20,498 nucleotides of DNA. It comes from a virus. Shown here in pieces: positions 1 to 8,000 of the stretch (positions are counted from its first letter, which is position 1; every line of letters begins with the position of its first letter). A program made the position numbers and the translations under genes. The notes beneath the pieces are model-generated. The model did not search any database, was not told the origin of the DNA, and worked only from the letters and a program-made list of their open reading frames with translations. The stretch spans positions 1 to 20,498 of IMG/VR virus record IMGVR_UViG_3300017731_000081; one strand, 5' to 3'.

Positions 1-2
1 CA

Positions 3-98
3 GAGATTGATTGGGACAGGCTTGGAGACTATGAAAAAGAGGACACCACTACTGGAACTCAGGAGTTGGCTTGCTCGTCAGGTTCATGCGAAATATAG
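3..98 (+). CDS. nrdA: Ribonucleotide reductase catalytic subunit, C-terminal end (partial)
   Basis: Only the last 31 codons are in the window; the gene starts upstream. The reading frame ends in ACSSGSCEI. This matches the redox tail of class I ribonucleotide reductase large subunits: E. coli NrdA ends in GCESGACKI, with the same Cys-x4-Cys spacing and a terminal Ile. In that family the two tail cysteines (codons at 72-74 and 87-89 here) re-reduce the active-site disulfide and pass electrons from thioredoxin or glutaredoxin, so the enzyme can keep making dNTPs for phage DNA synthesis. The preceding residues (WDRLGDYEKED) form the usual acidic, flexible linker. Ribonucleotide reductase genes just before the structural block are common in marine T7-like phages. 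Class II (B12-dependent) enzymes can also carry a CxxxxC tail, so the class is an inference. Confidence 0.72.
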   Translation, partial: EIDWDRLGDYEKEDTTTGTQELACSSGSCEI

Positions 99-110
99 AA
101 ATTGGATAAC

Positions 111-141
111 GGTGTTGGAGGTAATAACTTGCCTCCACATC
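111..141 (+). other. Strong RNA hairpin with UAAC tetraloop
   Basis: By hand folding, GGTG-(t)-TGGAGGTAA pairs with TTGCCTCCA-CATC around the loop TAAC: 13 pairs with one bulged T and two G-U pairs. It starts 12 nt after the ribonucleotide reductase stop. No T-run follows, so it is not a typical intrinsic terminator. UAAC belongs to the UMAC tetraloop class, which mimics GNRA loops. Plausible roles are an RNase III processing site, as T7 uses between transcription units, or protection of the 3' end of the upstream mRNA. Confidence 0.6.
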
Positions 142-184
142 ATCGCAAACGTCTGGCTGCATCTACCGTAATTACTGGGCTGGC

Positions 185-207
185 TCTAACCATCCCCTAT
201 AGAGAGT
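185..207 (+). promoter_or_regulatory. Candidate T7-like phage RNA polymerase promoter
   Basis: Aligned without gaps to the T7 consensus (-17 to +6), this 23-mer matches at 14 positions by my hand count. The matches include the whole core CTATAG and the +3 to +5 GAG. Predicted +1 is G202, giving a leader of only 10 nt before the ATG at 212, with GAGAG acting as ribosome binding site. It sits in the only sizeable gap between the nucleotide-metabolism gene and the late genes, where a late promoter would be expected. The upstream specificity half is divergent, which is normal for phages with a different polymerase. Confidence 0.42.
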
Positions 208-211
208 AACG

Positions 212-391
212 ATGAAGAAAGAAATATTCATAAGTAAAGAATTAATAGAGTATTTGAGAAAGTTATTCCCGAATACATTACCCAACAGGAGAGGTATATC
301 AGAGAACGATATAGCTTTTCTACAAGGACAACAATCAGTCATTGACCGTATGGAAATGATACTAGATGACGATCAACCAGAAGAGATTTAA
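212..391 (+). CDS. Small hypothetical phage protein (59 aa)
   Basis: ATG at 212 follows GAGAG (202-206) with 5 nt spacing, and the frame runs 59 codons to TAA at 389-391. The product begins MKKEIFISKE. Visible features are a basic N-terminus, the segment LRKLFPNTLP, a central FLQGQQSVIDRMEMIL segment that should form an amphipathic helix, and an acidic tail. Small proteins with an FLQGQQSVI-like motif occur next to the portal gene in many tailed phages, but I know of no assigned function. It precedes the next gene by only 2 nt, so the two are almost certainly co-translated. No transmembrane segment or nucleic-acid-binding motif is visible. Confidence 0.72.
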   Translation: MKKEIFISKELIEYLRKLFPNTLPNRRGISENDIAFLQGQQSVIDRMEMILDDDQPEEI

Positions 392-393
392 TT

Positions 394-621
394 ATGTGTA
401 TGTTTAAAACACCTAAAGCTCCACCACCCCCACCAACGATTACACCCCCACCCCCACCTGAGAAAGCCCCCGCTGAATTAGAGAATGCGGTTGACTCTAA
501 CGCCACAGCTTTGAATAGAAAAAAGAAAGGTGCTAAAGGTGTCTTAGGTCGTGGTAGTTCAGGAGCGCAGTATAAAGGTACGGGTAGCGGTACAGGTTTA
601 AAGATTAGTAAAGGAGGTTAA
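394..621 (+). CDS. gp6.7-like small virion protein
   Basis: 75 aa. The N-terminus MCMFKTPKAP resembles T7 gp6.7 (MCFSPKIKTPK, from memory). It is followed by a proline-rich stretch (residues 11-23), a short acidic/Asn segment, a basic patch (RKKKGAKG, about 42-49) and a Gly/Ser-rich tail. T7 gp6.7 lies at the same place, upstream of the portal gene, and is ejected from the virion into the cell at infection. The start at 394, rather than Met3 at 400, is favoured because the Met-Cys beginning is shared with gp6.7 and with two other genes here (623 and 8761). The product has no folded-domain signature and is probably disordered outside the virion. The assignment rests on the N-terminal motif, size, composition and position. 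Confidence 0.6.
   Translation: MCMFKTPKAPPPPPTITPPPPPEKAPAELENAVDSNATALNRKKKGAKGVLGRGSSGAQYKGTGSGTGLKISKGG
611..617 (+). promoter_or_regulatory. Full consensus Shine-Dalgarno
   Basis: AAGGAGG lies inside the last codons of the preceding gene, 5 nt before the ATG at 623. It is the strongest ribosome binding site in the window and fixes the start of the next small gene. Confidence 0.8.
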
Positions 622-622
622 T

Positions 623-829
623 ATGTGTAGTCCAATGTCACTCCTAATGAATAAGGCGTATAATGACCGTAAGGATAGGAAGTCAAGGGAACGTGTCCGC
701 GAGCAGTGGGCAAGCGCACCTACAGCCGCTCCATCTGATATGACCATTAAAAAACCAGAACCTATCTCAAAACCTACTAAACCAAAAACTAATATTAACA
801 CTGGTATGAATATCGGTGGTAGATTCTAA
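623..829 (+). CDS. Small virion-associated protein, possibly gp7.3-like
   Basis: 68 aa beginning MCSPMSLLMN, with a strongly charged helix candidate (residues 12-28, rich in Arg, Lys, Asp and Glu), then an Ala/Pro/Lys-rich linker and a Gly-rich end (MNIGGRF). It follows the gp6.7-like gene and ends 11 nt before the portal start. T7 places gp7.3 in this slot, a small basic virion protein needed for tail assembly or adsorption and ejected with gp6.7. Like gp7.3 it is small, basic and low-complexity, with a Gly/Asn-rich C-terminus, but sequence similarity is too thin to be firm. It could instead be a duplicate of the upstream Met-Cys gene that has diverged. Confidence 0.5.
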   Translation: MCSPMSLLMNKAYNDRKDRKSRERVREQWASAPTAAPSDMTIKKPEPISKPTKPKTNINTGMNIGGRF

Positions 830-840
830 AGGAATAAAAA

Positions 841-2397
841 ATGCACGATCAATCTATAGCCAAGACTTATGAAAACATGGCAGCAGATCGTGATGCTTTT
901 CTTTCCAGAGCAAGAACTTGTGCTGAGTTAACAATCCCCACCCTTATGCCTCCTGAAGGACATACAGGGTCTACTCAGTACACCACTCCGTTCCAATCAG
1001 TAGGTGCTAGAGGCGTTAACAATCTCGCATCTAAATTACTGATGACACTGCTTCCCCCTAACCAAGCTTTCTTCCGACTAACGATTGATGATTATGATCT
1101 CGTTGAGTTAGGTGGAGATGCTAGAGGTAAAGCAGAGGAAGCACTAGCTCGTATCGAAAGATCAGCAACACAGGTTATTGAATCAAAAGCTATTCGAGTA
1201 CCAACCTTTGAAGCTCTTAAGCAGCTCATTGTGTCTGGTAATGTTCTCGTACATATGCCCAATAAAGGTGGTATGAAAGTCTTTAGACTTGATCGTTATG
1301 TAACCCAGCGTGACACTATGGGCAACATCTTAAAGATCATTACTAAGGAAACAGTAGCTTACGATGCACTGCCCCAAGATGTACTAAGCGCAGTATTAGA
1401 AAACCCTGAGTATCAGGTAGACACTAATAAGAAAGAGTGTGATATATTTACTTGCGTTAAACGAGTAGGTAAGAAGTTTGAAGTACATCAAGAAGTACAC
1501 AACATTATGATACCTAGCACCAAAGGTACTTACACTGAAGATAAACTACCTTGGATGGCACTACGATTTATTGCTGTAGATGGTAGCGACTATGGTCGTT
1601 CTTTCTGTGAAGAAATTGTTGGTGATTTAAAATCGTTAGAAGCCTTAACAGGTGCTATCGTAGAAGGTAGTGCAGCAAGTGCTAAACTATTATTCTTAGT
1701 GAGACCAAACGGTACTACAAAGATACGAAGTATTGCAGACGCACCTAATGGCGGTATTGTTTCTGGTGATGCTAACGATGTAACCACTTTACAAGCTAAC
1801 AAGTTTAACGACTTCCGTGTAGCACAAGAGACCATGAACTCTATAACAGAGCGTTTGTCTTTTGCCTTCCTACTGAACAGTTCTGTACAGCGACAAGCTG
1901 AACGAGTTACTGCTGAGGAAGTACGGTACATGGCGCAGGAACTAGAGACTGCTCTTGGTGGTATCTACTCTGTATTATCACAAGAGTTCCAAGTTCCCCT
2001 AGTCAACCTCCTACTTGCGAAGATGCAGAAGGAAGGTAAGATGCCTAAGTTCCCTAAAGACACCCTTAAGCCACAGATCGTAACTGGTCTTGAGGCACTA
2101 GGTCGTGGTCAGGACTTAAACAAGTTAAGCCAGTTCTTACAAATGCTTCAACCTCTTGGTCAGGAAGTTATCCAAAGTGAATTAAACATTGGTGATTACT
2201 TAGATCGTCTTGGAGCTTCTCTTGGTATTGATACTCAAGGACTAGTAAAGTCTGATGAGCAGAAGATGGAAGAGCAACAACAGCAAGAACAGATGATGCA
2301 GCAACAACAGATGATGCAAATGGCAGAGAAGGGCGTAGCCCCTGCTGTCAAAGGTATGGCTGATTCTGCACAACAATTACCACCTATGGAAGAGTAA
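841..2397 (+). CDS. Portal protein (head-tail connector, gp8-like)
   Basis: 518 aa, against 536 for T7 gp8. A dodecameric ring of this protein sits at one capsid vertex, nucleates head assembly with the scaffold, and is the channel for DNA packaging and exit. The sequence shows the family layout: an N-terminal helix region with DRDAFLSRARTCAELTIPTL (about 17-36), then TTPFQSVGARGVNNLASKLL (about 48-67) and LLPPNQAFFRL. The central region contains DGSDYGRSFCEEIVGDL, and the C-terminal crown region has ERVTAEEVRYMAQELE. The C-terminus from about residue 476 is a Gln/Met-rich helix (QQQQEQMMQQQQMMQM). The ribosome binding site is AAAGGA at 828-833. The gene opens the head block and is followed 18 nt later by the scaffold, its usual partner. 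Confidence 0.95.
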   Translation: MHDQSIAKTYENMAADRDAFLSRARTCAELTIPTLMPPEGHTGSTQYTTPFQSVGARGVNNLASKLLMTLLPPNQAFFRLTIDDYDLVELGGDARGKAEEALARIERSATQVIESKAIRVPTFEALKQLIVSGNVLVHMPNKGGMKVFRLDRYVTQRDTMGNILKIITKETVAYDALPQDVLSAVLENPEYQVDTNKKECDIFTCVKRVGKKFEVHQEVHNIMIPSTKGTYTEDKLPWMALRFIAVDGSDYGRSFCEEIVGDLKSLEALTGAIVEGSAASAKLLFLVRPNGTTKIRSIADAPNGGIVSGDANDVTTLQANKFNDFRVAQETMNSITERLSFAFLLNSSVQRQAERVTAEEVRYMAQELETALGGIYSVLSQEFQVPLVNLLLAKMQKEGKMPKFPKDTLKPQIVTGLEALGRGQDLNKLSQFLQMLQPLGQEVIQSELNIGDYLDRLGASLGIDTQGLVKSDEQKMEEQQQQEQMMQQQQMMQMAEKGVAPAVKGMADSAQQLPPMEE

Positions 2398-2415
2398 CAA
2401 ACAAAAGAGACTATT

Positions 2416-3195
2416 ATGACTGATAATATTAATACACATCAAGAACAAACTGAATCACAAGAACACGTAGAAGCTATGGTTCAGAAAGGTGAAGAGTTAG
2501 AGGCGCGTAATAACCCTAATCAAGAGGAACGTCCTGACTGGTTGCCAGAAAAATTTAAAAATGCAGAGCAGATGGCAGAAGCGTATAGCCATCTTGAAAA
2601 GAAATTAGGCTCTGGAGAGAGCGAAGCAGAGGAGGAGGCAGCTGAAGAAGCACCCCCTGTTGCTACTGAAGAAGGAGATGTCAGAGAAGTTGTTGAACAA
2701 GCTGGCGTTGACTTTGACAGCCTACAAGGAGAGTACAACGAAACTGGAGGATTATCAGAGGATGCTTACAAAAAGTTAGCTGATGCTGGTTTTTCTCAAG
2801 ATTTGGTAGACAGTTGGATACAGGGTCAAGAGGCTCTTATGACAGACTACCAAAGTGCCGTCTATGGAAGCGTAGGTGGTGAGGAATCTTATCAGCAAAT
2901 GACATCATGGGCTGCTGACAATCTTAGCCAATCTGAGATTGCCGCCTTTGATCGTGCTGTAGATTCTGGAGACATTGATATGGTCAAACTGGCTGTGACA
3001 GGGTTACAGACAAAGTATCAATCTGCTGAGGGTACAGACCCTTCTTTAATAGAAGGACAATCCAGTAACTCGTCAGGCGGTACTTATAGCTCTTGGGCAG
3101 AAGTGACCTCGGCTATGAGAGACCCTCGATACAAGAGTGATCCAGCATACCGCCAGTCTGTTACCTCTAAATTAGAGCGTAGCAACGTACAATAG
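2416..3195 (+). CDS. Capsid assembly scaffolding protein (gp9-like)
   Basis: 259 aa, somewhat shorter than T7 gp9 (about 307). Scaffold fills the prohead interior, directs coat-protein assembly around the portal, and leaves before or during DNA packaging. Two family signatures are visible: RPDWLPEKFKNAEQMAEAY (about 39-57) in the N-terminal third, and a C-terminal motif with YSSWAEVTSAMRDPRY (224-239) followed by DPAYRQSV, the probable coat-binding end. Between them is a very acidic Glu/Ala stretch (about 66-90) and Gln/Ser-rich helices, consistent with the elongated, largely helical form of scaffolds. Ten bases after the stop lies a strong terminator, so the portal-scaffold transcript probably ends here instead of reading into the capsid gene. 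Confidence 0.93.
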   Translation: MTDNINTHQEQTESQEHVEAMVQKGEELEARNNPNQEERPDWLPEKFKNAEQMAEAYSHLEKKLGSGESEAEEEAAEEAPPVATEEGDVREVVEQAGVDFDSLQGEYNETGGLSEDAYKKLADAGFSQDLVDSWIQGQEALMTDYQSAVYGSVGGEESYQQMTSWAADNLSQSEIAAFDRAVDSGDIDMVKLAVTGLQTKYQSAEGTDPSLIEGQSSNSSGGTYSSWAEVTSAMRDPRYKSDPAYRQSVTSKLERSNVQ

Positions 3196-3204
3196 TCTCT
3201 TTAT

Positions 3205-3226
3205 GCCCTCTTCGGGGGGCTTTTTT
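3205..3226 (+). terminator. Intrinsic terminator before the capsid gene
   Basis: GCCCTC pairs with GGGGGC (one T-G wobble) around a TTCG tetraloop closed by C-G, followed directly by six T. The cUUCGg loop is exceptionally stable. It lies 10 nt past the scaffold stop, a place where T7 has no terminator. Confidence 0.88.
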
Positions 3227-3351
3227 AAAAGTAACGAAACACAAAATTAATTACCTTTGACCCCTGCGGGGACAATCTAAGCGGAAAGATTAAGTGTTAA
3301 GTGACTAAACATTAAACATTCATTTAAACATTTAACAAAAGGTAAATTATA
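3227..3351 (+). promoter_or_regulatory. Capsid gene leader with hairpin, short repeats and probable promoter
   Basis: This 125-nt gap has no gene. It holds a hairpin (TTG-a-CCCC, loop TGC, GGGG-a-CAA, 3257-3275) and an alternative overlapping stem AATCT/AGATT (3274-3291). A perfect tandem 7-bp repeat TTAAGTG follows (3290-3296 and 3297-3303), then three copies of TAAACATT (3306, 3313, 3325). The capsid ribosome binding site AAAAGG lies at 3337-3342. Because the gap is preceded by a strong terminator, a promoter is expected here. I could not place a convincing T7-type core, though AATTAATTAC (3246-3255) resembles the AT-rich upstream end of such promoters and TAATTAC also occurs at 168-174. 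Confidence 0.45.
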
Positions 3352-4392
3352 ATGGCTTGGAATTCAGGAACAGATACAGGAAGTGTATCACGTTTAGGTG
3401 CTACTAATGGTGGTAGTGATAAGCGTTCATTATTTCTAAAACAATTCGCTGGTGAAGTTCTTACTTCATTCGAGGAGCGAAACATCTTTATGCCTCTTCA
3501 CAGAGTGCGTACTATTTCTAACGGTAAATCAGCACAGTTCCCAGTAACTGGTACTTCAAGTGCTGCATACCACACAGCTGGTGACACCATTTATGGTGGT
3601 TCAGTAAACGCTAGTGAAATCACAGTAACTGTAGATGACTTACTCGTAAGCTCAACCTTCGTACCTAAAATTGACGAAGCGATGAACCACTACGATGTAC
3701 GTTCTATCTACTCTTCTGAGATGGGTAATGCCCTATCTAACGCTGCTGATAAGAACATTGCATCAATCATCTATCAAGCTGCTACAGGTGCTGGCACTGC
3801 TGACCAAGAAGTTCAGTGGACTAACGCTGACTTTGCTGGTCTATCTAACGGCTCTACTGGTGCTAAAGGTAAGATTGACATTGCTACCCCAGCGTCTGAA
3901 GGTACAGCTACTTACACAGCTCAGAACATCGTTGACGGTATCATCAACTCTTTGATGACTTTCGACAAGCACGATGTAACTGGTGAGAAATACTGCGTAC
4001 TTTCTCCAGAAGCATACTACACACTAATGGGTGCTGACTCTACAGCGATCAACCGTGACCAAGGCGGTAACGGTAGTGTTGCTGGTGGTAACGTACCAAC
4101 TGTAGGCGGTGTTAAGATTCTTATGTCTAACCACCTACCTACTGCTGACAATGGCTCTGTACCTCTAAACGAAAGTGGTCGAGGCGCAACTCCATACACT
4201 GGTTCTGACGCATTCGATGCAGACCTTAAAGGTATGGTATTCACTAAAGATGCTGCTGCAACTGTTAAGTTGCTTGATCTTGGTGTTGAGTCTGAGTACC
4301 AAATTGAGCGTCAAGGTACATTGATGGTTGCTAAATACGCTATGGGTCACAACGCCCTACGTAACAAAGCTGCTATCGCACTTGTTGCTTAA
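3352..4392 (+). CDS. Major capsid protein (gp10A-like)
   Basis: 346 aa, almost identical in length to T7 gp10A (345). It builds the icosahedral shell with the HK97-type fold. Strong family blocks are present: GGSDKRSLFLKQFAGEVL (20-37), GKSAQFPV (58-65, the T7 sequence exactly), DEAMNHYDVRSIYSSEMG (108-125; T7 has EDAMNHYDVRSEYTSQLG), and KYAMGHNALRNKAA near the C-terminus (T7 KYAMGHGGLRPEAA). The ribosome binding site AAAAGG lies 9 nt before the ATG. The gene has terminators on both sides and codons such as GGT, CGT, AAC and TAC are frequent, consistent with high expression. The frame ends shortly before the downstream terminator, leaving no room for a T7-style frameshifted minor capsid extension. 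Confidence 0.97.
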   Translation: MAWNSGTDTGSVSRLGATNGGSDKRSLFLKQFAGEVLTSFEERNIFMPLHRVRTISNGKSAQFPVTGTSSAAYHTAGDTIYGGSVNASEITVTVDDLLVSSTFVPKIDEAMNHYDVRSIYSSEMGNALSNAADKNIASIIYQAATGAGTADQEVQWTNADFAGLSNGSTGAKGKIDIATPASEGTATYTAQNIVDGIINSLMTFDKHDVTGEKYCVLSPEAYYTLMGADSTAINRDQGGNGSVAGGNVPTVGGVKILMSNHLPTADNGSVPLNESGRGATPYTGSDAFDADLKGMVFTKDAAATVKLLDLGVESEYQIERQGTLMVAKYAMGHNALRNKAAIALVA

Positions 4393-4405
4393 TTGTAACT
4401 TTTCT

Positions 4406-4442
4406 GAGAGCGTCCCTTCGGGGACGTTTCTCTTTATTTTTT
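4406..4442 (+). terminator. Intrinsic terminator after the capsid gene
   Basis: CGTCCC pairs with GGGACG around a TTCG loop (4411-4426), and flanking GAGAG and TTTCTC can extend the stem with a wobble and a bulged T. It is followed by TTTATTTTTT. Position and form correspond to T7 Tphi, which lies after gene 10 and reduces late transcription of the tail genes relative to capsid. Confidence 0.88.
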
Positions 4443-4455
4443 CATTGAGGTAAAT

Positions 4456-5079
4456 ATGACAACTCCTACAACTAAAATAGAAGCAGTAAACTCAATGCTT
4501 TCTACTATCGGTGAAGCTCCAGTTAACTCTTTGGGTTCTGGGCTTGTAGATGCTGAAACTGCTGAGACTATACTCAATGAAGTTTCACGAAGTATTCAAG
4601 CTCAAGGCTGGAACTTCAACACCGAACCTGACTACACCATCATTGCTGACTCCGATGGTAATGTAGTCCTACCTAGTAATGTACTAAGAGCAGACTTAGC
4701 TGATTCACAGACTAAGTTTAGAAGCTCTAAGAATGAGTACATTCAAAGAGGTAATAAAATATACGACAAACGACAACATACGTTTAACATAGGTAAAGAC
4801 CTTAAGTTAGATATAGTTGTCTTATTAGATTTTACGGACTTGCCTGAAGTGGCGAGACGATACATCACTGTTAAATCAGCCCGCCTCTTTCAAGAGAGAG
4901 TTGTAGGGAGTGATACCCTATCCGCTATGAACAGGAATGACGAACAAGAAGCCTTGTTTGCCCTGAGAGAGCTGGAAGGGGACAACGGTGATTATAACAT
5001 ATTTGACGATTACGGCACAGCCAGTGTCCTTGATCGTTCTATTGGAACAAAGGTGATACGAAATGGGTCTAGTTTCTAA
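4456..5079 (+). CDS. Tail tubular protein A (gp11-like adaptor)
   Basis: 207 aa, against 196 for T7 gp11. Twelve copies form the ring beneath the portal to which the nozzle and fibres attach. Recognisable blocks are EAVNSMLSTIGEAPVNSL (9-26; T7 has SAVNDILASIGEPPVSTL) and ILNEVSRSIQAQGWNFNTEP (39-58; T7 [20 protein letters not shown]). A Tyr/Asp-rich region with KIYDKRQHTFNIG follows, then LDFTDLPEVARRYITVKSARLFQERVVGS and the acidic C-terminal DNGDYNIFDDY. The ribosome binding site is TGAGG at 4446-4450. The last 17 nt overlap the start of gp12, so the two are translationally coupled, as suits partners made in fixed ratio. Confidence 0.94.
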   Translation: MTTPTTKIEAVNSMLSTIGEAPVNSLGSGLVDAETAETILNEVSRSIQAQGWNFNTEPDYTIIADSDGNVVLPSNVLRADLADSQTKFRSSKNEYIQRGNKIYDKRQHTFNIGKDLKLDIVVLLDFTDLPEVARRYITVKSARLFQERVVGSDTLSAMNRNDEQEALFALRELEGDNGDYNIFDDYGTASVLDRSIGTKVIRNGSSF

Positions 5080-8000
5080 GAGCATACCTAACCTCATTAA
5101 CGGGGTTAGCCAACAGCCCGCAGCTCTACGATTAGAGAGTCAGGGAGAAGTACAGGAAAACGGTTTCTCAGATGTGGTTGATGGTCTTAAGAAGCGTCCA
5201 CCTACAAAGTTTGAAAACAAGTTAAGATCGGGAAACCCTATTAGCGGCACACATTTAACTGAAACAGAGCTGTCTACAGCTTTCTTCCACACATACAAAA
5301 GAAGTGATGAAGAACAATACCAAGTTGTTATGACTTCTGTCCCTGTGGCTGGTTATACAGCCCCAGTTACACATTCAACAACAGGAACACACTCTTCATT
5401 TTCACCCCTTGGTGGTTCAGCATACCCCAGAGTAATGCTTGTAACATCCCCTTCCGCTGGTACTGCTAGTCAAGCAGCACAGACAGTAGAGATAAATATC
5501 ACATCCTTACCGACAGGAGGTGGGACGTTTTATCAGATAGGTAGAACAAATGCTAATGGTCAGTGGTTTTTCTCTGGTGCTATTGCTCTTACACTGGGTC
5601 TCAATACTATATCAGTCCCTGCTGTAAGTTTTAACCGATCCTTTAACATTAAAGTGTCAAGCACAGATATTCATTTTTCCAGTTTAAAAATTAATAACAC
5701 CTTTGCATACCAAGCCCCTGCCCCTGATCTTTCAGGATCACACACTAAAAAGATATACGTGTATGACATTAAAGGTAACTTGCGGTATGAATCGGGTGTA
5801 GCTAGTTGGAACGAAGACGGTATTCAGATAGCACCTAACACCGACAACATAGATTACCTACCAAACGATCTTAAAGAAGTAGCTACAACCTCTGTGGCTG
5901 ACGCTACGTTTATTGTCAATAAGAAACAAACAGTAGCAATGAGTGACGTTATAAACCCAGCTAACGATCTTAACCAAGCTTTGGTTTATCTTAAGAGTGT
6001 TAACTACGCCAGAAACTACATGGTTAAAGTGACCTCTAAAGAACTAAACGATGGCAACGGAAATCCTCAAACAGCAGATGGGTATCATCTAACAGTTAAA
6101 CAGATTACTACAAGTAGCGGCAATGATGATACAACAAACTCAGAAGCTCTAAAGGTATCTAGTGTTATATCAAGGACAAAAAATGGTAATACGAGTTTAC
6201 GGGAAGAGGTAGAAGCTGACTTAGGAAGCGCAGTTTTAAAACATTTCCAACAGGTTAATGCTGTTGGGCAGGGCATTAATGCGTTTGATGTCACTGTCCC
6301 TGCATCTATGAATCTGACAACCTCAAACGCTGAGGCTGGTAAATATGTTGTTCAAGTTGGCGGAGCTACAGTACCTTACAGAACTAATTTTAGCAGCCAA
6401 TATGTTCAACCTAACGGTTGGGAGATAGTTAACAGCACCACGATTAGATTACCATATTATGTAGTACAAATTCATGGATATATGGGATCATTTGGTTCAA
6501 ATCCGATACAATTGAGACCTGAGGGCAAAGTTGTTTATACACCAGCTAATGCCACTATTCACGGCTTTGTTTCACCCCAAGAAGTTTCTACAGGTAACAA
6601 CCAACCTTACTTTATTATTAACACCCCTAATGATTCAGGCAATATACGTGACTTTAATATTGAAGTTACAGATGATGACGGTGGTGTGAACCTTAAAGCA
6701 TTTAAAGGTAACGCTAAATCATTTACAGACTTACCTAACCAATGTGAGAAAGGTTTTAGATTAGGTGTCGTAGGAGATAACCAGAAGAAAGAAGATGACT
6801 TTCATGTTGTCTTTGAAGGTGATACTGGCTCTGGATTTTGGAAAGAAACTGTAGCGTACAACTTAAAGAATTACTACGATCTAGCCACAATGCCACACAC
6901 CCTAAAACAAAACGCTGACCTTAGTTTTAGCTTTGCACAAGGTGAATGGGACGAGCGTAAGGCTGGTGATGATAACACTAACCCTACTCCTAGTTTTGTT
7001 GGTAGTACAATATCAGACATATTCTTCCACAGAAACAGATTAGGTGTTCTTGCAGGAGAGAATGTAATCTTTAGTGAAGCTAGTGGTTACTACAACTTCT
7101 GGCGTACAACAGTACGTACGCTGCTAGACTCTGATCCTATTGATGTAGCAGTCAGCCAGAACGAAGTATCGGAACTTAAAGCTGCTGTACCTATTCAGGA
7201 TAACTTATTGTTATTCTCTAACCTTAACCAGTTTACTCTATCTGCTTCCCAGTTATTAACACCAGCGGAAGTAACGGTAGATCAATCTACTAAGTATGAG
7301 TGTGACCTCACAGCCCCTCCTGTTGGTGCTGGTAACAGTGTATTCTTTGCTACTAAATCAGGTGGCTATGCAGGAGTACGAGAGTTCTTCACAAGAGATG
7401 ATACAGAAATTAAAGATGCAGTAGAGATTACCTCTCATGTTCCCTCTTATATTCAAGGAGGCATACGAGATATACAAGCATCCTCGAATAAAGATATGCT
7501 TATAGTCTTAAGTGACACCAACAAGAATGAGTGTTACGTTTACAAGTGGTACAACTCATCCCAAGAAAGATTACAAAGCTCTTGGTCTAAATGGTCATTC
7601 CACAAAGGTAAAGTAGCCTCTGGTAATCTTATTCCTAAAAACATAGCTAGTGTGGCTTTTAATAACGCTGACCTCTTCTTTACTTTTGAAGATGGTAGCT
7701 ATGAAAAGATGGAACTGTCTGAAATTGTTTCCCCAGTATTATTGGATAATCAGCTTACGGTTGTACCAACTGATGCTACCTACACTGCCTTACCTACTAA
7801 TGTTGCCGCCCATCTAACAAATAGAATGGTGGTTATTACAGAGGAAGGTATAAACTTAGGTCTAGCGCAAGACGCAGCCAACCTTAATAAAATAATAAGC
7901 AGCTTAAACGACAGTAAGACTCTTATCTTTGGCGAACCTTACACATTTAAGTATCAACTATCTGAGCAAGTTTTTAAACCTACTCAGGGTGACTCTACTA

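Noticed and set aside
31-171. 46-codon open frame (ATG at 31) overlapping the ribonucleotide reductase end
   Set aside because: It overlaps the recognised reductase tail in another frame, spans the strong hairpin, has no ribosome binding site and has an unremarkable composition.
99-211. Possible tRNA in the gap after the reductase gene
   Set aside because: The hairpin does not fit a cloverleaf: no T-arm GGTTCGA-type motif and no acceptor stem pairing were found.
4380-4405. Possible T7-style frameshifted minor capsid protein
   Set aside because: No slippery heptamer is apparent and the terminator starts 14 nt after the stop, leaving no coding extension.
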